In this document: positions 7,808-17,277 of the stretch, in pieces | How the letters are laid out: the number at the start of each line of letters is the position of its first letter | How positions within the stretch are numbered: the first letter of the stretch is position 1 | DNA from: Agrobacterium tumefaciens | GTDB taxonomy: Bacteria; Pseudomonadota; Alphaproteobacteria; Rhizobiales; Rhizobiaceae | Length of the DNA stretch: 64,000 nucleotides | Direction of reading: 5' to 3' | NCBI RefSeq assembly: GCF_005221385.1 | Contig: NZ_CP039903.1 | Span: 558,001 to 622,000 of the forward strand | Made by a program: the position numbers and the translations under genes | Notes under the pieces: model-generated | What the model was told of the DNA's origin: nothing | Database searches by the model: none | The model's input: the letters and a program-made list of their open reading frames with translations, nothing else

Positions 7808-8191
7808 ATGAATATTCACGCCAAGACTGCCATGGATCCTGCAGCGCAGGGCAGGGTCGTCACCAAGGCCGTTATCGCCGCTGCCGAGCGGCTGGGCCTG
7901 AATGCCGCCCGCACGGCGGATATTCTCGGCGTTTCCGCCCCCACCGTGTCGCGCATGAAGAGGCTGGATTTCCTGCTGGAGCCGGGCGCCAAGTCCTTCG
8001 AACTGGCGGTGCTGCTGGTCCGGGTTTTCCGCTCGCTGGACGCGATTGCCGGCGGTGACGAGACCGTTGCGAAAAACTGGCTGCGTAATCACAATACGGC
8101 GCTGAACGCCGTACCTGCCGAAAAGCTGACCACCATTACCGGATTGATCGATGTCCTCTCCTATCTGGACGCCCGACGCGCTCCTGTCTGA
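7808..8191 (+). CDS. Xre/MbcA/ParS-type antitoxin
   Basis: Antitoxin of a RES-Xre toxin-antitoxin pair, 127 aa. Residues about 15-65 form a helix-turn-helix (ARTADILGVSAPTVSRMKRL). The C-terminal half is the DUF2384 toxin-binding domain (FRSLDAIAGGDETVAKNWLRNHNTAL). The ATG at 7808 is preferred over 7799 because AGGAAAGG lies directly against 7799 but correctly spaced from 7808. The 3' end overlaps the toxin gene by 41 bases, so translation is coupled. Such antitoxins repress their own promoter; an AT-rich promoter (TATATTC) lies just upstream. Confidence 0.88.
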   Translation: MNIHAKTAMDPAAQGRVVTKAVIAAAERLGLNAARTADILGVSAPTVSRMKRLDFLLEPGAKSFELAVLLVRVFRSLDAIAGGDETVAKNWLRNHNTALNAVPAEKLTTITGLIDVLSYLDARRAPV

Positions 8192-8912
8192 AAAACGCGC
8201 CGCATCGGGAAAATACTGGCGGCTGGTGGAAGCGCAGCATCAGGTTTCCACCATGAAGCTGGTGGATACGGTGGAGGAGCAATCGCTGCTGGAAGATATT
8301 CTCGAGACGAGCAAGCGGCCGTTTCCGCCCGAATGCGCCGGTCTCGATTATCTTCTCGCCACGCCTTTCCGTTATGGCGCCGCCTATCCCTATGGTTCGC
8401 GTTTTCGCAGGGCAGGTTTCACCGAAGGCGTTTATTACGCCGCCGCCAGGGTGGAGACGGCGCTTGCTGAAATGGCCTTTTACCGGCTGCTGTTTTATGC
8501 CGAATCGCCGGGCACGCCGCTGCCCGCCAATCCTGCCGAATATTCCGCCTTCGCCGCCCGTGTCGCCACCGATGCCGCACTTGACCTGACGAAACCGGAG
8601 CTGAGCCGTAACGAAGCGCTGTGGACCGATCTTACGAATTACGAGCCGTGTCAGGCCTTGGCGGAGCAGGCGCGTGAAGCAAAGGTTGAGGCGATACTCT
8701 ACCGCTCGGTGCGTGATCCCGCAGGTGGCCTCAACATCGCAATTTTGTCGCCAAAGGCCTTTGCGGCCAAAACGCCGGTAGAGCGGATGAGCTGGCGCAT
8801 TCACCTGTCTAAAACCGGAGTGCAGGCCCTGTGCGAATTCCCGATGCGCCGGACGGGCTTTTCTGTTTCGGATTTTGTCAATGACCCGCGTCTGGCCGGC
8901 TTCCTGGGGTGA
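8151..8912 (+). CDS. RES-domain toxin (NAD-degrading family)
   Basis: RES-domain toxins deplete NAD+ in the producing cell unless bound by the cognate Xre antitoxin. The protein is 253 aa. Family landmarks are visible: an Arg in FRYGAAYPYGSRFR, a Glu in ALAEMAFYRLLF and a Ser in AILYRSVRDPAG, corresponding to the Arg-Glu-Ser triad that names the domain. It starts inside the antitoxin gene, as is usual for the pair. The frame looks intact. It is followed by a palindromic intergenic repeat. Confidence 0.88.
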   Translation: MSSPIWTPDALLSEKRAASGKYWRLVEAQHQVSTMKLVDTVEEQSLLEDILETSKRPFPPECAGLDYLLATPFRYGAAYPYGSRFRRAGFTEGVYYAAARVETALAEMAFYRLLFYAESPGTPLPANPAEYSAFAARVATDAALDLTKPELSRNEALWTDLTNYEPCQALAEQAREAKVEAILYRSVRDPAGGLNIAILSPKAFAAKTPVERMSWRIHLSKTGVQALCEFPMRRTGFSVSDFVNDPRLAGFLG

Positions 8913-8925
8913 GGTGGCGCTCCGT

Positions 8926-9050
8926 TTTCTTCTCCCCGCCGGGGAGAAGGTGGCCCGAAGGGTCGGATGAGGGGGCAACGGTAGAGATTTACGGAGAGCT
9001 CGCCCCCTCATTCCGCTGCCGCGGACTTCTCCCCGGCGGGGAGAAGAAAC
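8926..9050. repeat. Palindromic intergenic repeat, family A, copy 1
   Basis: About 125 bases bounded by CTTCTCCCC-GCC-GGGGAGAAG and its mirror CTTCTCCCC-GGC-GGGGAGAAG. The inside contains GGTGGCCCGAAGGGTCGGATGAGGGGGCA and, near the other end, CCCCCTCATTCCGCTGCCGCGGA. It lies between the convergent RES toxin and YciI genes. Four more copies occur in the window. Confidence 0.85.
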
Positions 9051-9100
9051 AAGCGGCATCCGCTCGGCCTGTTCAGGCCCGGCCGTAAGCCTGAGCCCCG

Positions 9101-9523
9101 CTACTGCTTGCCCACACGGGCGCGCAGCTCTTCCACATGCGCTGCGATTTCCGGCGTTACGACATCGCCAAAGTCTTCCATTTCGAACAGCGGACGGATT
9201 TCAATTTCGCTGCGCTCCAGCATCGGGTTGGGGCAGCGTTTCACCCATGCCACCGCCTCATCCATGTCCTTCACAGTCCACAGCCAGAAACCGGCAACCA
9301 GCTCGTTGGTGTGCGGGAAGGGGCCATCAACGACAGTTCGGCTGTCGCCATCAAAAACAACCCTCTTGCCCTTGGAGGAGGGGTGCAGCCCGTCGCCGGA
9401 CTGCATGATGCCGGCATTGACCAGTTCCTCGTTGAATTTTCCCATTGCCGCCATGAGTTCAGTCGTGGGCATGACGCCATCTTCGCTGCTCTTGGTGGCT
9501 TTTACAAAAACGATTGCACGCAT
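9101..9523 (-). CDS. YciI-like (DGPF-domain) protein
   Basis: Small ferredoxin-like fold protein of the YCII family, 140 aa. Landmarks are the N-terminal beta strand MRAIVFVKA, the DGPFPHTNELVAGFWLW core that gives the DGPF name, and the following MDEAVAWVKRCPNP helix. Members are often encoded near sigma factors or stress genes; their biochemical role is mostly unknown. It lies next to a divergently oriented DUF899-DUF1579-VOC operon and a MarR regulator, so a shared stress role is plausible but unproven. Confidence 0.85.
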   Translation of the reverse strand: MRAIVFVKATKSSEDGVMPTTELMAAMGKFNEELVNAGIMQSGDGLHPSSKGKRVVFDGDSRTVVDGPFPHTNELVAGFWLWTVKDMDEAVAWVKRCPNPMLERSEIEIRPLFEMEDFGDVVTPEIAAHVEELRARVGKQ

Positions 9524-9636
9524 GATTTTTCCTCCTGGATTGCGTTTTCGGGGTAGTTTCGTCCGTAGTTTCGTTTTCCAGCACGACGGCCCTATGACAT
9601 TCTGGCCGATAAAAGTGGCGTCATGCCGTCGTGCTG

Positions 9637-10083
9637 TCAGCCGAGATCGATAAGATCGCGACGCAGCCGGTCGGGGTCGCCACTGCCGATTTTCGCTTCG
9701 ATTTCCGCATGAGTCTGTTCCCAGATGGGAAAGGCCGCCGCAAGCACGGCCATGCCATCCGCCGTCAGCCGCAGCCGCTTGCCGCGCCTGTCTTTCGGGT
9801 CCTGTTCGATGCTGACCAGCCCGCGCCGTTCCAGCGGCTTCAATGCCGCCGTCAGCGTCGTCCGGTCCATCGCCAGAAGATGGGCGACCGGTCCCATCGG
9901 CGGCGGCTCCGGCCGGTTCAGCGACATCAGCAGGGAAAACTGGCCATTATTGATGCCAACAGGCTTCAGCGCATTGTCGAACAGCCGCGCCAAGGCCCGT
10001 GCAGCGCGCTGGGCGTGCAGGCAAAGACAGGCGTCCCGCACGAAAAGAGTTGTCGAAAAAGGAATCACGCTGGCGTTTGACAT
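9637..10083 (-). CDS. MarR-family transcriptional regulator
   Basis: Winged-helix regulator, 148 aa. The recognition helix region is GPVAHLLAMDRTTLTAALKPLERRG, followed by the wing DPKDRRGKRLRLT. Two cysteines (ACLCLHAQR) near the N-terminus could sense oxidants or electrophiles; this is inference. It is divergent from the DUF899 gene, and the 12-base palindrome in the shared promoter is the likely operator. Confidence 0.88.
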   Translation of the reverse strand: MSNASVIPFSTTLFVRDACLCLHAQRAARALARLFDNALKPVGINNGQFSLLMSLNRPEPPPMGPVAHLLAMDRTTLTAALKPLERRGLVSIEQDPKDRRGKRLRLTADGMAVLAAAFPIWEQTHAEIEAKIGSGDPDRLRRDLIDLG

Positions 10084-10094
10084 GCGATAAATAT

Positions 10095-10106
10095 GTTGAT
10101 ATCAAC
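10095..10106. promoter_or_regulatory. Probable MarR operator
   Basis: Perfect 12-base palindrome GTTGATATCAAC just upstream of the MarR start codon, in the divergent promoter with the DUF899 gene. Size and position fit a MarR-type site. Confidence 0.55.
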
Positions 10107-10233
10107 CTAATTAGTCAAGCGGAACTTGATGCTCCGCTGATGGTTTAACTGACTTTCAATGCAGAAATAGGCGGTGTCCTCCGGTGGAGCGGAGTGGCGC
10201 CGTGGTGAAAGACGGATCCAAGGAGGAAAGATC

Positions 10234-10962
10234 ATGTCTCATCCTGTTGTTTCGAATGAAGAGTGGCTTGCGGCCCGCCGCGATCTGCTGGTGAAGGAAA
10301 AGGAACTGACCCGCGCCCGTGACCGGCTGAACGAGGCGCGGCGCGCATTACCCTGGGAAGAGGTGACGAAGGACTATATTTTCGATGCGCCTTCCGGCCC
10401 GAAATCGCTGAAGGAACTGTTCGGCGATTGCAGCCAGCTCATCGTTTATCACTTCATGCTGGCGCCTGACTGGGAGGAGGGCTGCACCGGCTGTTCCTTT
10501 TTCGCCGACCATGTCGATGGCGCGATGATCCATCTGAAACATGGCGATGCGGGTTTCGTCGCGGTCTCCCGCGCGCCGCTTGAAAAGATCGAAGCCTATA
10601 GACACCGCATGGGCTGGAAGTTCCCGTGGGTTTCCGCAGCGGACAGCGATTTCAACTATGATTATCAGGCTTCCTTCCGTGATGAGGATATCAAGGGTGG
10701 AGCCATCACCTATAATTACCGTGAAATCGAACCGATGGGCGACCTGAAGGATCTGCACGGCGTCAGCATTTTCGCCAAAGGCGAAGATGGCAAGATTTAT
10801 CACACTTACTCGGCCTATGCCCGCGGCATGGAGCAGGCGCTCGGTACGCTGATGCTGCTCGATCTGGTGCCAAAAGGCCGTAATGAAGACGGCGTAATGG
10901 ATTGGGTGCGCCGGCACGATCAATATGAGGACGCACCGAAAGCTGCAGCCTGCTGCCACTGA
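10234..10962 (+). CDS. DUF899 thioredoxin-like protein
   Basis: Thioredoxin-fold protein of the DUF899 family, 242 aa. The typical segments are present: the WLAARRDLLVKEKELTRARD N-terminal helix, YHFMLAPDWEEGCTGCSFFAD with a CxxC-like CTGC, and the late segment YHTYSAYARGMEQALGTLMLLD. The ATG at 10234 has AGGAGG 8 bases upstream; the earlier in-frame start at 10174 lacks one. It is the first gene of a probable three-gene stress operon. The substrate is unknown. Confidence 0.9.
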   Translation: MSHPVVSNEEWLAARRDLLVKEKELTRARDRLNEARRALPWEEVTKDYIFDAPSGPKSLKELFGDCSQLIVYHFMLAPDWEEGCTGCSFFADHVDGAMIHLKHGDAGFVAVSRAPLEKIEAYRHRMGWKFPWVSAADSDFNYDYQASFRDEDIKGGAITYNYREIEPMGDLKDLHGVSIFAKGEDGKIYHTYSAYARGMEQALGTLMLLDLVPKGRNEDGVMDWVRRHDQYEDAPKAAACCH

Positions 10963-10988
10963 AACGGACGGACGAGGAGGAGACAATA

Positions 10989-11483
10989 ATGGAAATGCAA
11001 AGCGCCAAGCCGCAGAAGGAACATGAATTCCTGTCGAGAATCGTTGGTGACTGGGTCATGACCGCTAGTTCCGGCCATGAGAATTATGACGCCGACGACC
11101 CGTCGCAGCGATTCACCGAGACGGTCCGCTCCATCGGAGGGCTGTGGATCGTCGGCGAGGGCACAGGCAAGATGCCCGACGGTGACGAGATGACAGCCGT
11201 GATCACGGTCGGTTTCGACCCGGCCAAGGGCAATTTCGTCGGAAGCTGGATAGGGTCAATGATGACCTATCTCTGGGTCTACAGGGGCTGGCTGGAAGAG
11301 GACGGCAAGACCCTGACACTGGAAGCCGAAGGCCCCGCCTTTGACGGTTCCGGCCGCATCGATACCTATCGTGATGTGCTGGTGCTGCATGACGACAATC
11401 ACCGCAGCTTTTCTGGCAGCGTCCGCCAGCCGGATGGCACATTCAAGACCTTCATGACATCGGAATTCCGCCGCAAGGGGTAA
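10989..11483 (+). CDS. DUF1579 family protein
   Basis: Protein of 164 aa with the DUF1579 pattern: EHEFLSRIVGDWVM near the start, then IGGLWIVGEGTGKMPDGDEM and FDPAKGNFVGSWIGSMMTYLWVYRG. The fold resembles a small beta barrel; function is unknown. It sits 26 bases after the DUF899 gene with GAGGAGG before the start, so the two are probably co-transcribed. Confidence 0.85.
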   Translation: MEMQSAKPQKEHEFLSRIVGDWVMTASSGHENYDADDPSQRFTETVRSIGGLWIVGEGTGKMPDGDEMTAVITVGFDPAKGNFVGSWIGSMMTYLWVYRGWLEEDGKTLTLEAEGPAFDGSGRIDTYRDVLVLHDDNHRSFSGSVRQPDGTFKTFMTSEFRRKG

Positions 11484-11584
11484 GCCCTGCCGGAACGAGC
11501 CGCACAGACCGGCGCCGCCGCGCCCCGCGGCGGGCGGGATCACCCAATCAAATATAGACGCCCAAACCTCCTGAGGAGACGAAG

Positions 11585-12364
11585 ATGTCCGATACACATG
11601 GAAAATTCATCTGGGTTGAACTGATGACGCCTGACATGGAAGCGGCCGCCCGCTTTTATGGCCATGTCGTTGGCTGGCAGACAAAGGATTTCGGTTCGCC
11701 GGAAATGCCCTATCTGGTGCTGGAAGCCAATGGCAAAGGTATGGGCGGTGTCATGGAACTGACCGAGGAACTTAAGGGTCAGGGCATTCCGCCGAACTGG
11801 ACCGCTTATGTCGACGTTGACGATGTTGATGCCTCGGCTAAGCTTTTCGAGGAAAAGGGCGGTTCCGTCATGCGCCAGCCGCAGGATATTCCTGAAATCG
11901 GCCGGTTTGCTGTGGTGGCGGACCCCTATGGTGCGGTTCTGTGCATCATGACGCCACTGCCAATGGAAAGCGGCGGTTTTCCCGAAGACGCGCAAAACCT
12001 GCCCGGCCATGTCGGCTGGCATGAGCTGATGACGGGCGATGTGGATGGAGCGACCGCCTTTTATGGCGAGGTGTTCGGCTGGACCAAGGACCATGATTTC
12101 GACATGGGCGAAATGGGGCCGTATCGCATCTTCGCCCATAACGGCAAGGCCATCGGCGGCATGATGAAACGTATGCCGCAGGCGCCCGACTGCTACTGGG
12201 GTTATTACTTCAATGTCGAAGGCATTGATGCCGCCATCACCCGCGTCAGCGCCGGCGGCGGCAAGGTCGTCAACGGTCCGATGGAGGTTCCCGGCGAAAG
12301 CTGGATTGTCAATTGCCAGGACCCGCAGGGCGCCTTCTTCTCGCTCGTGTCGCAGAAGAAGTAA
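11585..12364 (+). CDS. Double VOC-domain protein (glyoxalase/bleomycin-resistance fold)
   Basis: Two vicinal-oxygen-chelate domains in 259 aa, residues about 5-125 and 135-257, each starting with a repeat of the FxWxELMTxD type (KFIWVELMTPDMEAAARFY and VGWHELMTGDVDGATAFY). It resembles the CFP30B-like group of small-molecule-binding or hydrolysing VOC proteins. The exact reaction cannot be read from sequence. It is the third gene in line with the DUF899 and DUF1579 genes and ends at a strong terminator. Confidence 0.88.
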   Translation: MSDTHGKFIWVELMTPDMEAAARFYGHVVGWQTKDFGSPEMPYLVLEANGKGMGGVMELTEELKGQGIPPNWTAYVDVDDVDASAKLFEEKGGSVMRQPQDIPEIGRFAVVADPYGAVLCIMTPLPMESGGFPEDAQNLPGHVGWHELMTGDVDGATAFYGEVFGWTKDHDFDMGEMGPYRIFAHNGKAIGGMMKRMPQAPDCYWGYYFNVEGIDAAITRVSAGGGKVVNGPMEVPGESWIVNCQDPQGAFFSLVSQKK

Positions 12365-12371
12365 AAATCAT

Positions 12372-12411
12372 GCCCCTCCCGCCACTGGATTGGCGGGAGG
12401 GGCCTTCGTTT
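12372..12411. terminator. Strong bidirectional-looking terminator
   Basis: Hairpin GCCCCTCCCGCCA-CTGGAT-TGGCGGGAGGGGC with 13-base perfect arms, followed on the plus strand by CTTCGTTTTG. It separates the VOC gene from the convergent ABC-F gene. Confidence 0.85.
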
Positions 12412-12420
12412 TGAGAACAG

Positions 12421-13935
<1,515 letters not shown>

Positions 13936-14090
13936 GGTGCATCTCTGGCGAAACGGATCATCAACGAAGCTGGCGCCACATGCGGGCAGGGTTGTTCAGT
14001 CGAGATGATCCGTCATGAAAACATGCGCAATGGCAGACGAGCTGCGTTCCGCGCGGCCTTTTGGGCAAACCAGAGTCTTGGAAGTTCCGG

Positions 14091-14165
14091 TCAGCCCTGC
14101 AAACGCATCTGCAGGGCAGAAAGGTGGCGGATCTGGCGGTAACGCCAGAAGCAGGAAATATCCAT
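14091..14165 (-). CDS. Possible 24-aa leader peptide upstream of the ABC-F gene
   Basis: Short ORF MDISCFWRYRQIRHLSALQ plus five residues, ending in TGA. Its ATG (14165) is preceded by AAAGGAGG (14179-14172) at 6 bases, one of the best ribosome sites in the window. The coding region contains two perfect hairpins (14133-14148 and 14095-14116), the second overlapping the stop end. ABC-F genes are often induced by ribosome stalling in such leaders, so a regulatory uORF is inferred. No experimental support is known to me. Confidence 0.45.
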   Translation of the reverse strand: MDISCFWRYRQIRHLSALQMRLQG

Positions 14166-14283
14166 GCGAAGCCTCCTTTCTTGATACGGGTTGAACCGCT
14201 TGATGATTAGCAGCGGTGGTGGCGGGAGGCAATGGGTTTTGCGCAGGTGCGGCCGTTATAGGATGGCGCTACGGTGCGGCACC

Positions 14284-14409
14284 GTTTCTTCTTCCCGCCG
14301 GGGAGAAGGTGGCCCGAAGGGTCGGATGAGGGGGGCAACCTTGCCGAATATCTCTACCCTGTCCCCTCATTCCGCTGCCGCGGACTTCTCCCCGGCGGGG
14401 AGAAGAAAC
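14284..14409. repeat. Palindromic intergenic repeat, family A, copy 2
   Basis: Same ends and internal segments as the copy at 8926-9050 (TTCTTCCCGCCGGGGAGAAG at one end, CTTCTCCCCGGCGGGGAGAAG at the other). It lies between the 5' side of the ABC-F leader and the 3' end of the HerA-like gene. Confidence 0.85.
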
Positions 14410-14451
14410 AAGTGGCGCACGCTCGACCTGCATAGGTGCTTCAATACATAT

Positions 14452-16023
14452 TTACCGCTTCAAACTACCCAAAATCCCGCGCACGATCGCCCGCCCTACG
14501 GATGTCGCAACAGAACGGGCGGCACTTTTCATCGCCGCTTCGATCACCGTTTCGCGCTGGTAGCCGGTCTTGCGGGTGCCGCCATTGCGCGAGCCGGTCG
14601 AGGCCGGTGCGGGCTCCTCGTCGCCGAAGCCCGGCAGGCGCCAGCGTCCGGAAGCGTTGTCGGACTGGTTGGCGGCATTTTCCTCTTCCGCGCGCTTGGC
14701 GGCTTCGGCTTCCGCCGCCTTCTGGGCGCGGGCAGCGAGGATTTCGAAGGCGGATTCCCGGTCGATATCCTTGTCATATTGGCCGGCGAAGGGGCTGAGA
14801 TCGATCAGCGACTTGCGTTCCGCATCGGTGAGCGGCCCGACGCGGCCCGAGGGCGGACGCACGAGGGTGCGTTCCACGATGGAAGGCGCGCCCTTGTCAT
14901 GCAGGGTGGAAATCAACGCCTCACCCGTGCCAAGCGTGGTGATGGTGTCGGCGGTGTTGAAGGCCGGGTTCTGGCGGAAGGTGTCGGCGGCGGTGCGCAC
15001 GGCCTTCTGCTCGCGCGGCGTATAGGCGCGAAGCGCATGCTGCACACGGTTGCCGAGCTGGGCAAGAACGGTTTCCGGCACGTCGAGCGGGTTCTGCGTC
15101 ACGAAATAGACACCCACGCCCTTGGAGCGGATAAGGCGCACCACCTGTTCCACGCGCTCGACCAGCACCTTCGGCGCATCGTTGAACAGCAGATGTGCCT
15201 CGTCGAAGAAGAACACCAGACGCGGCTTTTCCGGGTCGCCCACCTCAGGCAGTTCCTCAAACAGTTCCGAAAGCATCCAGAGCAGGAAGGTGGCGTAAAG
15301 GCGCGGGTTCATCATCAGCCGGTCAGCCGCAAGAACCGAAACCGTGCCGCGGCCATCCGCGCCGACGCGCATGATGTCGGCAATCTTCAATGCCGGCTCG
15401 CCGAAGAAATTTGCGGCGCCCTGCTGTTCGAGAACCAGCAGCCCGCGTTGCAGTGAGCCGACCGAGGCCTTGGAAATCAGGCCGAACTGGTTGGAAAGCG
15501 CCGACGCGTTTTCGCCCATATAATTCAGCAGCGATTGCAGGTCTTTCAGATCGAGCAGCGGCAGCCCGCCCTGATCGGCGATCTTGAAGGCGATGTTGAG
15601 CACGCCTTCCTGCGCTTCCGATGCGTCCATCAGTCGGGCAAGCAGCAGCGGTCCCATTTCGGCGATGGTGGCGCGCACGCGATGGCCTTTTTCGCCGTAG
15701 AGATCCCAGAAGATGACAGGCGATTTTCCATAGGAGAAATCCGTAAAGCCAATCTGCTCGGCGCGTTTCTGCACCCAGTCTTTCGCCTCGCCCTCGGCCG
15801 CGATGCCGGAAAGGTCGCCCTTGATATCGGCGCAGAACACCGGAACGCCGGCCTTCGAATAGCCTTCGGCGAGAACCTGCAACGTCACGGTCTTGCCCGT
15901 TCCCGTCGCGCCGGTGATGAGACCATGGCGGTTGCCGAATTTCAGTTCCAGATATTCGCCCTTGTTCAGGCTGTCATCCGGATTGCGGCTGGTCCCGATA
16001 TAGAGCTGTCCGTCCTGCAACAT
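14452..16023 (-). CDS. HerA-like ATPase, DUF853 (YjgR-type)
   Basis: Cytoplasmic P-loop ATPase of the HerA/FtsK superfamily, 523 aa. Walker A is [11 protein letters not shown] near residue 40, Walker B the segment [12 protein letters not shown], and an arginine-finger-like region follows ([31 protein letters not shown]). The C-terminal 100 residues are low-complexity (Ala/Glu helix, Arg/Gly-rich stretch). The family is widespread in proteobacteria as a stand-alone gene; its cellular role is not established. The ATG at 16023 gives the common family start [10 protein letters not shown]. Confidence 0.9.
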   Translation of the reverse strand: MLQDGQLYIGTSRNPDDSLNKGEYLELKFGNRHGLITGATGTGKTVTLQVLAEGYSKAGVPVFCADIKGDLSGIAAEGEAKDWVQKRAEQIGFTDFSYGKSPVIFWDLYGEKGHRVRATIAEMGPLLLARLMDASEAQEGVLNIAFKIADQGGLPLLDLKDLQSLLNYMGENASALSNQFGLISKASVGSLQRGLLVLEQQGAANFFGEPALKIADIMRVGADGRGTVSVLAADRLMMNPRLYATFLLWMLSELFEELPEVGDPEKPRLVFFFDEAHLLFNDAPKVLVERVEQVVRLIRSKGVGVYFVTQNPLDVPETVLAQLGNRVQHALRAYTPREQKAVRTAADTFRQNPAFNTADTITTLGTGEALISTLHDKGAPSIVERTLVRPPSGRVGPLTDAERKSLIDLSPFAGQYDKDIDRESAFEILAARAQKAAEAEAAKRAEEENAANQSDNASGRWRLPGFGDEEPAPASTGSRNGGTRKTGYQRETVIEAAMKSAARSVATSVGRAIVRGILGSLKR

Positions 16024-16336
16024 CGACCAATTTCTCCTGCGGCTGATGCATGACCCTTAAATCACCATGGATTTCACAAAAGTCATGTCCGAATTAAAAG
16101 CGTAACGAGCGTGCCTTGACCGCTGATGGTAAACGCGGCCTTTTCATAGTTTGGTTGTGATGATCTTATAAGGACAGTTTCAAGGCGCAACAACTGCTTG
16201 ATGGCGATGAATAAAAAGCGCTTGATGAAAGTTGCCGCACCTATCCGTGGCCGCTTGAATGCGGCATGAGATTGTTTTACGTTGACGTTAACGTCAGTTA
16301 TTCGATGTTGGCGTCGTTTTTCAACAGGAGGCAAGA
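16024..16336. other. Intergenic region with a perfect 14-base palindrome
   Basis: 312 bases between divergent genes. It holds TGACGTTAACGTCA (16283-16296), 41 bases before the ATG of the DUF2267-like gene, and otherwise moderately AT-rich sequence with no convincing ORF. The palindrome may be an operator. Confidence 0.4.
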
Positions 16337-16735
16337 ATGAACGAAATCGTTGATCAGATCGCCGCAAAGGCGGGTATCGACCCTCAATTGGCTGAAAAGG
16401 CCGTCGGCATGATTCTCGGTTTTCTCCAGCGCGAGGCGGCCGACGGCCCGATCGCCAAGATGATCGAAGCCATTCCGGGCGCCAGTGATCTCGTGGCGCA
16501 ATATAACGGTGAGGGCACCGGTAATGGCGGCGGCGGTCTGCTGGGCGGACTGATGAGCGCGATCGGCGGCGGCGGCATCATGGGTCTTGGCCAGCAGTTG
16601 ATGAGCCAGGGTATCGGCATGAGCGAGATTTCCACGCTGGCCAAGGAAACCATCGCCGTTGCCCGTCAGCACGCGGGCGATGAGACCGTTGACCAGGTGA
16701 TTGCCTCGGTTCCGGGCCTTAGCCAGTTCGCGTAA
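16337..16735 (+). CDS. Small DUF2267/DUF2780-like protein
   Basis: 132-aa protein. Residues 1-60 are helical (NEIVDQIAAKAGIDPQLAEKAV), residues 60-95 are a flexible Gly-rich hinge, and a second helical part follows (ISTLAKETIAVARQHAGDETVDQVIASVP). The helix-glycine-helix layout resembles DUF2267/DUF2780 proteins, whose function is unknown. AACAGGAGG lies just before the ATG. The gene is monocistronic with a palindrome in its promoter. Confidence 0.75.
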   Translation: MNEIVDQIAAKAGIDPQLAEKAVGMILGFLQREAADGPIAKMIEAIPGASDLVAQYNGEGTGNGGGGLLGGLMSAIGGGGIMGLGQQLMSQGIGMSEISTLAKETIAVARQHAGDETVDQVIASVPGLSQFA

Positions 16736-16742
16736 GGCGATA

Positions 16743-17174
16743 TTAATCCATTGCGGGGCGCGGCGGCTGTTCTTTGAACCGCCGCCGCGCCTCTTCTATG
16801 TCCGCATGGTGCGTTTCCGCCCAGATCCAAACGCCGCAAAAAGCGCTGCCGAGCGTGCGGCCGAGATGGGTGAGATCATAATCCACATGCGGCGGAATGA
16901 CGGGATGCACGGTGCGGCGCACCAGCCCGTCGCTTTCCATCTGTCTCAGCGTTTTTGTCAGCATCTTCTGGCTGATGCTGCCCACATGTTTGCCAATCTG
17001 TGTGAAACGCAGCGTGCCGTGCTCTTCCAGCACTTCCAGAATGAGCATCGTCCATTTGTCCGCCACCTTGGCGATAATGTCCTGAACCAGCGCCTCGATG
17101 ACCGGATCGGTTTCCGTGGGTGGCGGAACCTTGCGCCGGCTCTCAATGGTCGGATCGGCGGCGTGCCGTTTCAT
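16743..17174 (-). CDS. HxlR-family transcriptional regulator
   Basis: Winged-helix protein of 143 aa with the HxlR pattern: ADKWTMLILEVLEEHGTLRFTQI, then GSISQKMLTKTLRQMESDGLVRRTV and the C-terminal YDLTHLGRTLG. HxlR regulators often respond to aldehydes, quinones or oxidants and usually control an adjacent oxidoreductase; here the divergent neighbour is an SDR gene 103 bases away. The effector is unknown. Confidence 0.92.
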   Translation of the reverse strand: MKRHAADPTIESRRKVPPPTETDPVIEALVQDIIAKVADKWTMLILEVLEEHGTLRFTQIGKHVGSISQKMLTKTLRQMESDGLVRRTVHPVIPPHVDYDLTHLGRTLGSAFCGVWIWAETHHADIEEARRRFKEQPPRPAMD

Positions 17175-17277
17175 CTTACACTCTCCTTTGGGTAAGTATA
17201 AATCTTTTGGGTGCCTACTTTCGATTGGAGAGTATCATAGCTAACTTCCTTTCAGCCAACAAGCAAAGGATGCTGCA

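Noticed and set aside
8926..9050. Insertion sequence or MITE with target duplication
   Set aside because: No transposase frame and no flanking direct repeat that I could see; kept as an intergenic palindromic repeat only.
13996..14232. 78-codon minus-strand frame upstream of the ABC-F gene
   Set aside because: Poor ribosome site and overlaps the better-supported 24-codon leader in another frame.
14191..15456. 421-codon open frame on the plus strand
   Set aside because: Runs through a repeat and antisense to the HerA-like ATPase gene.
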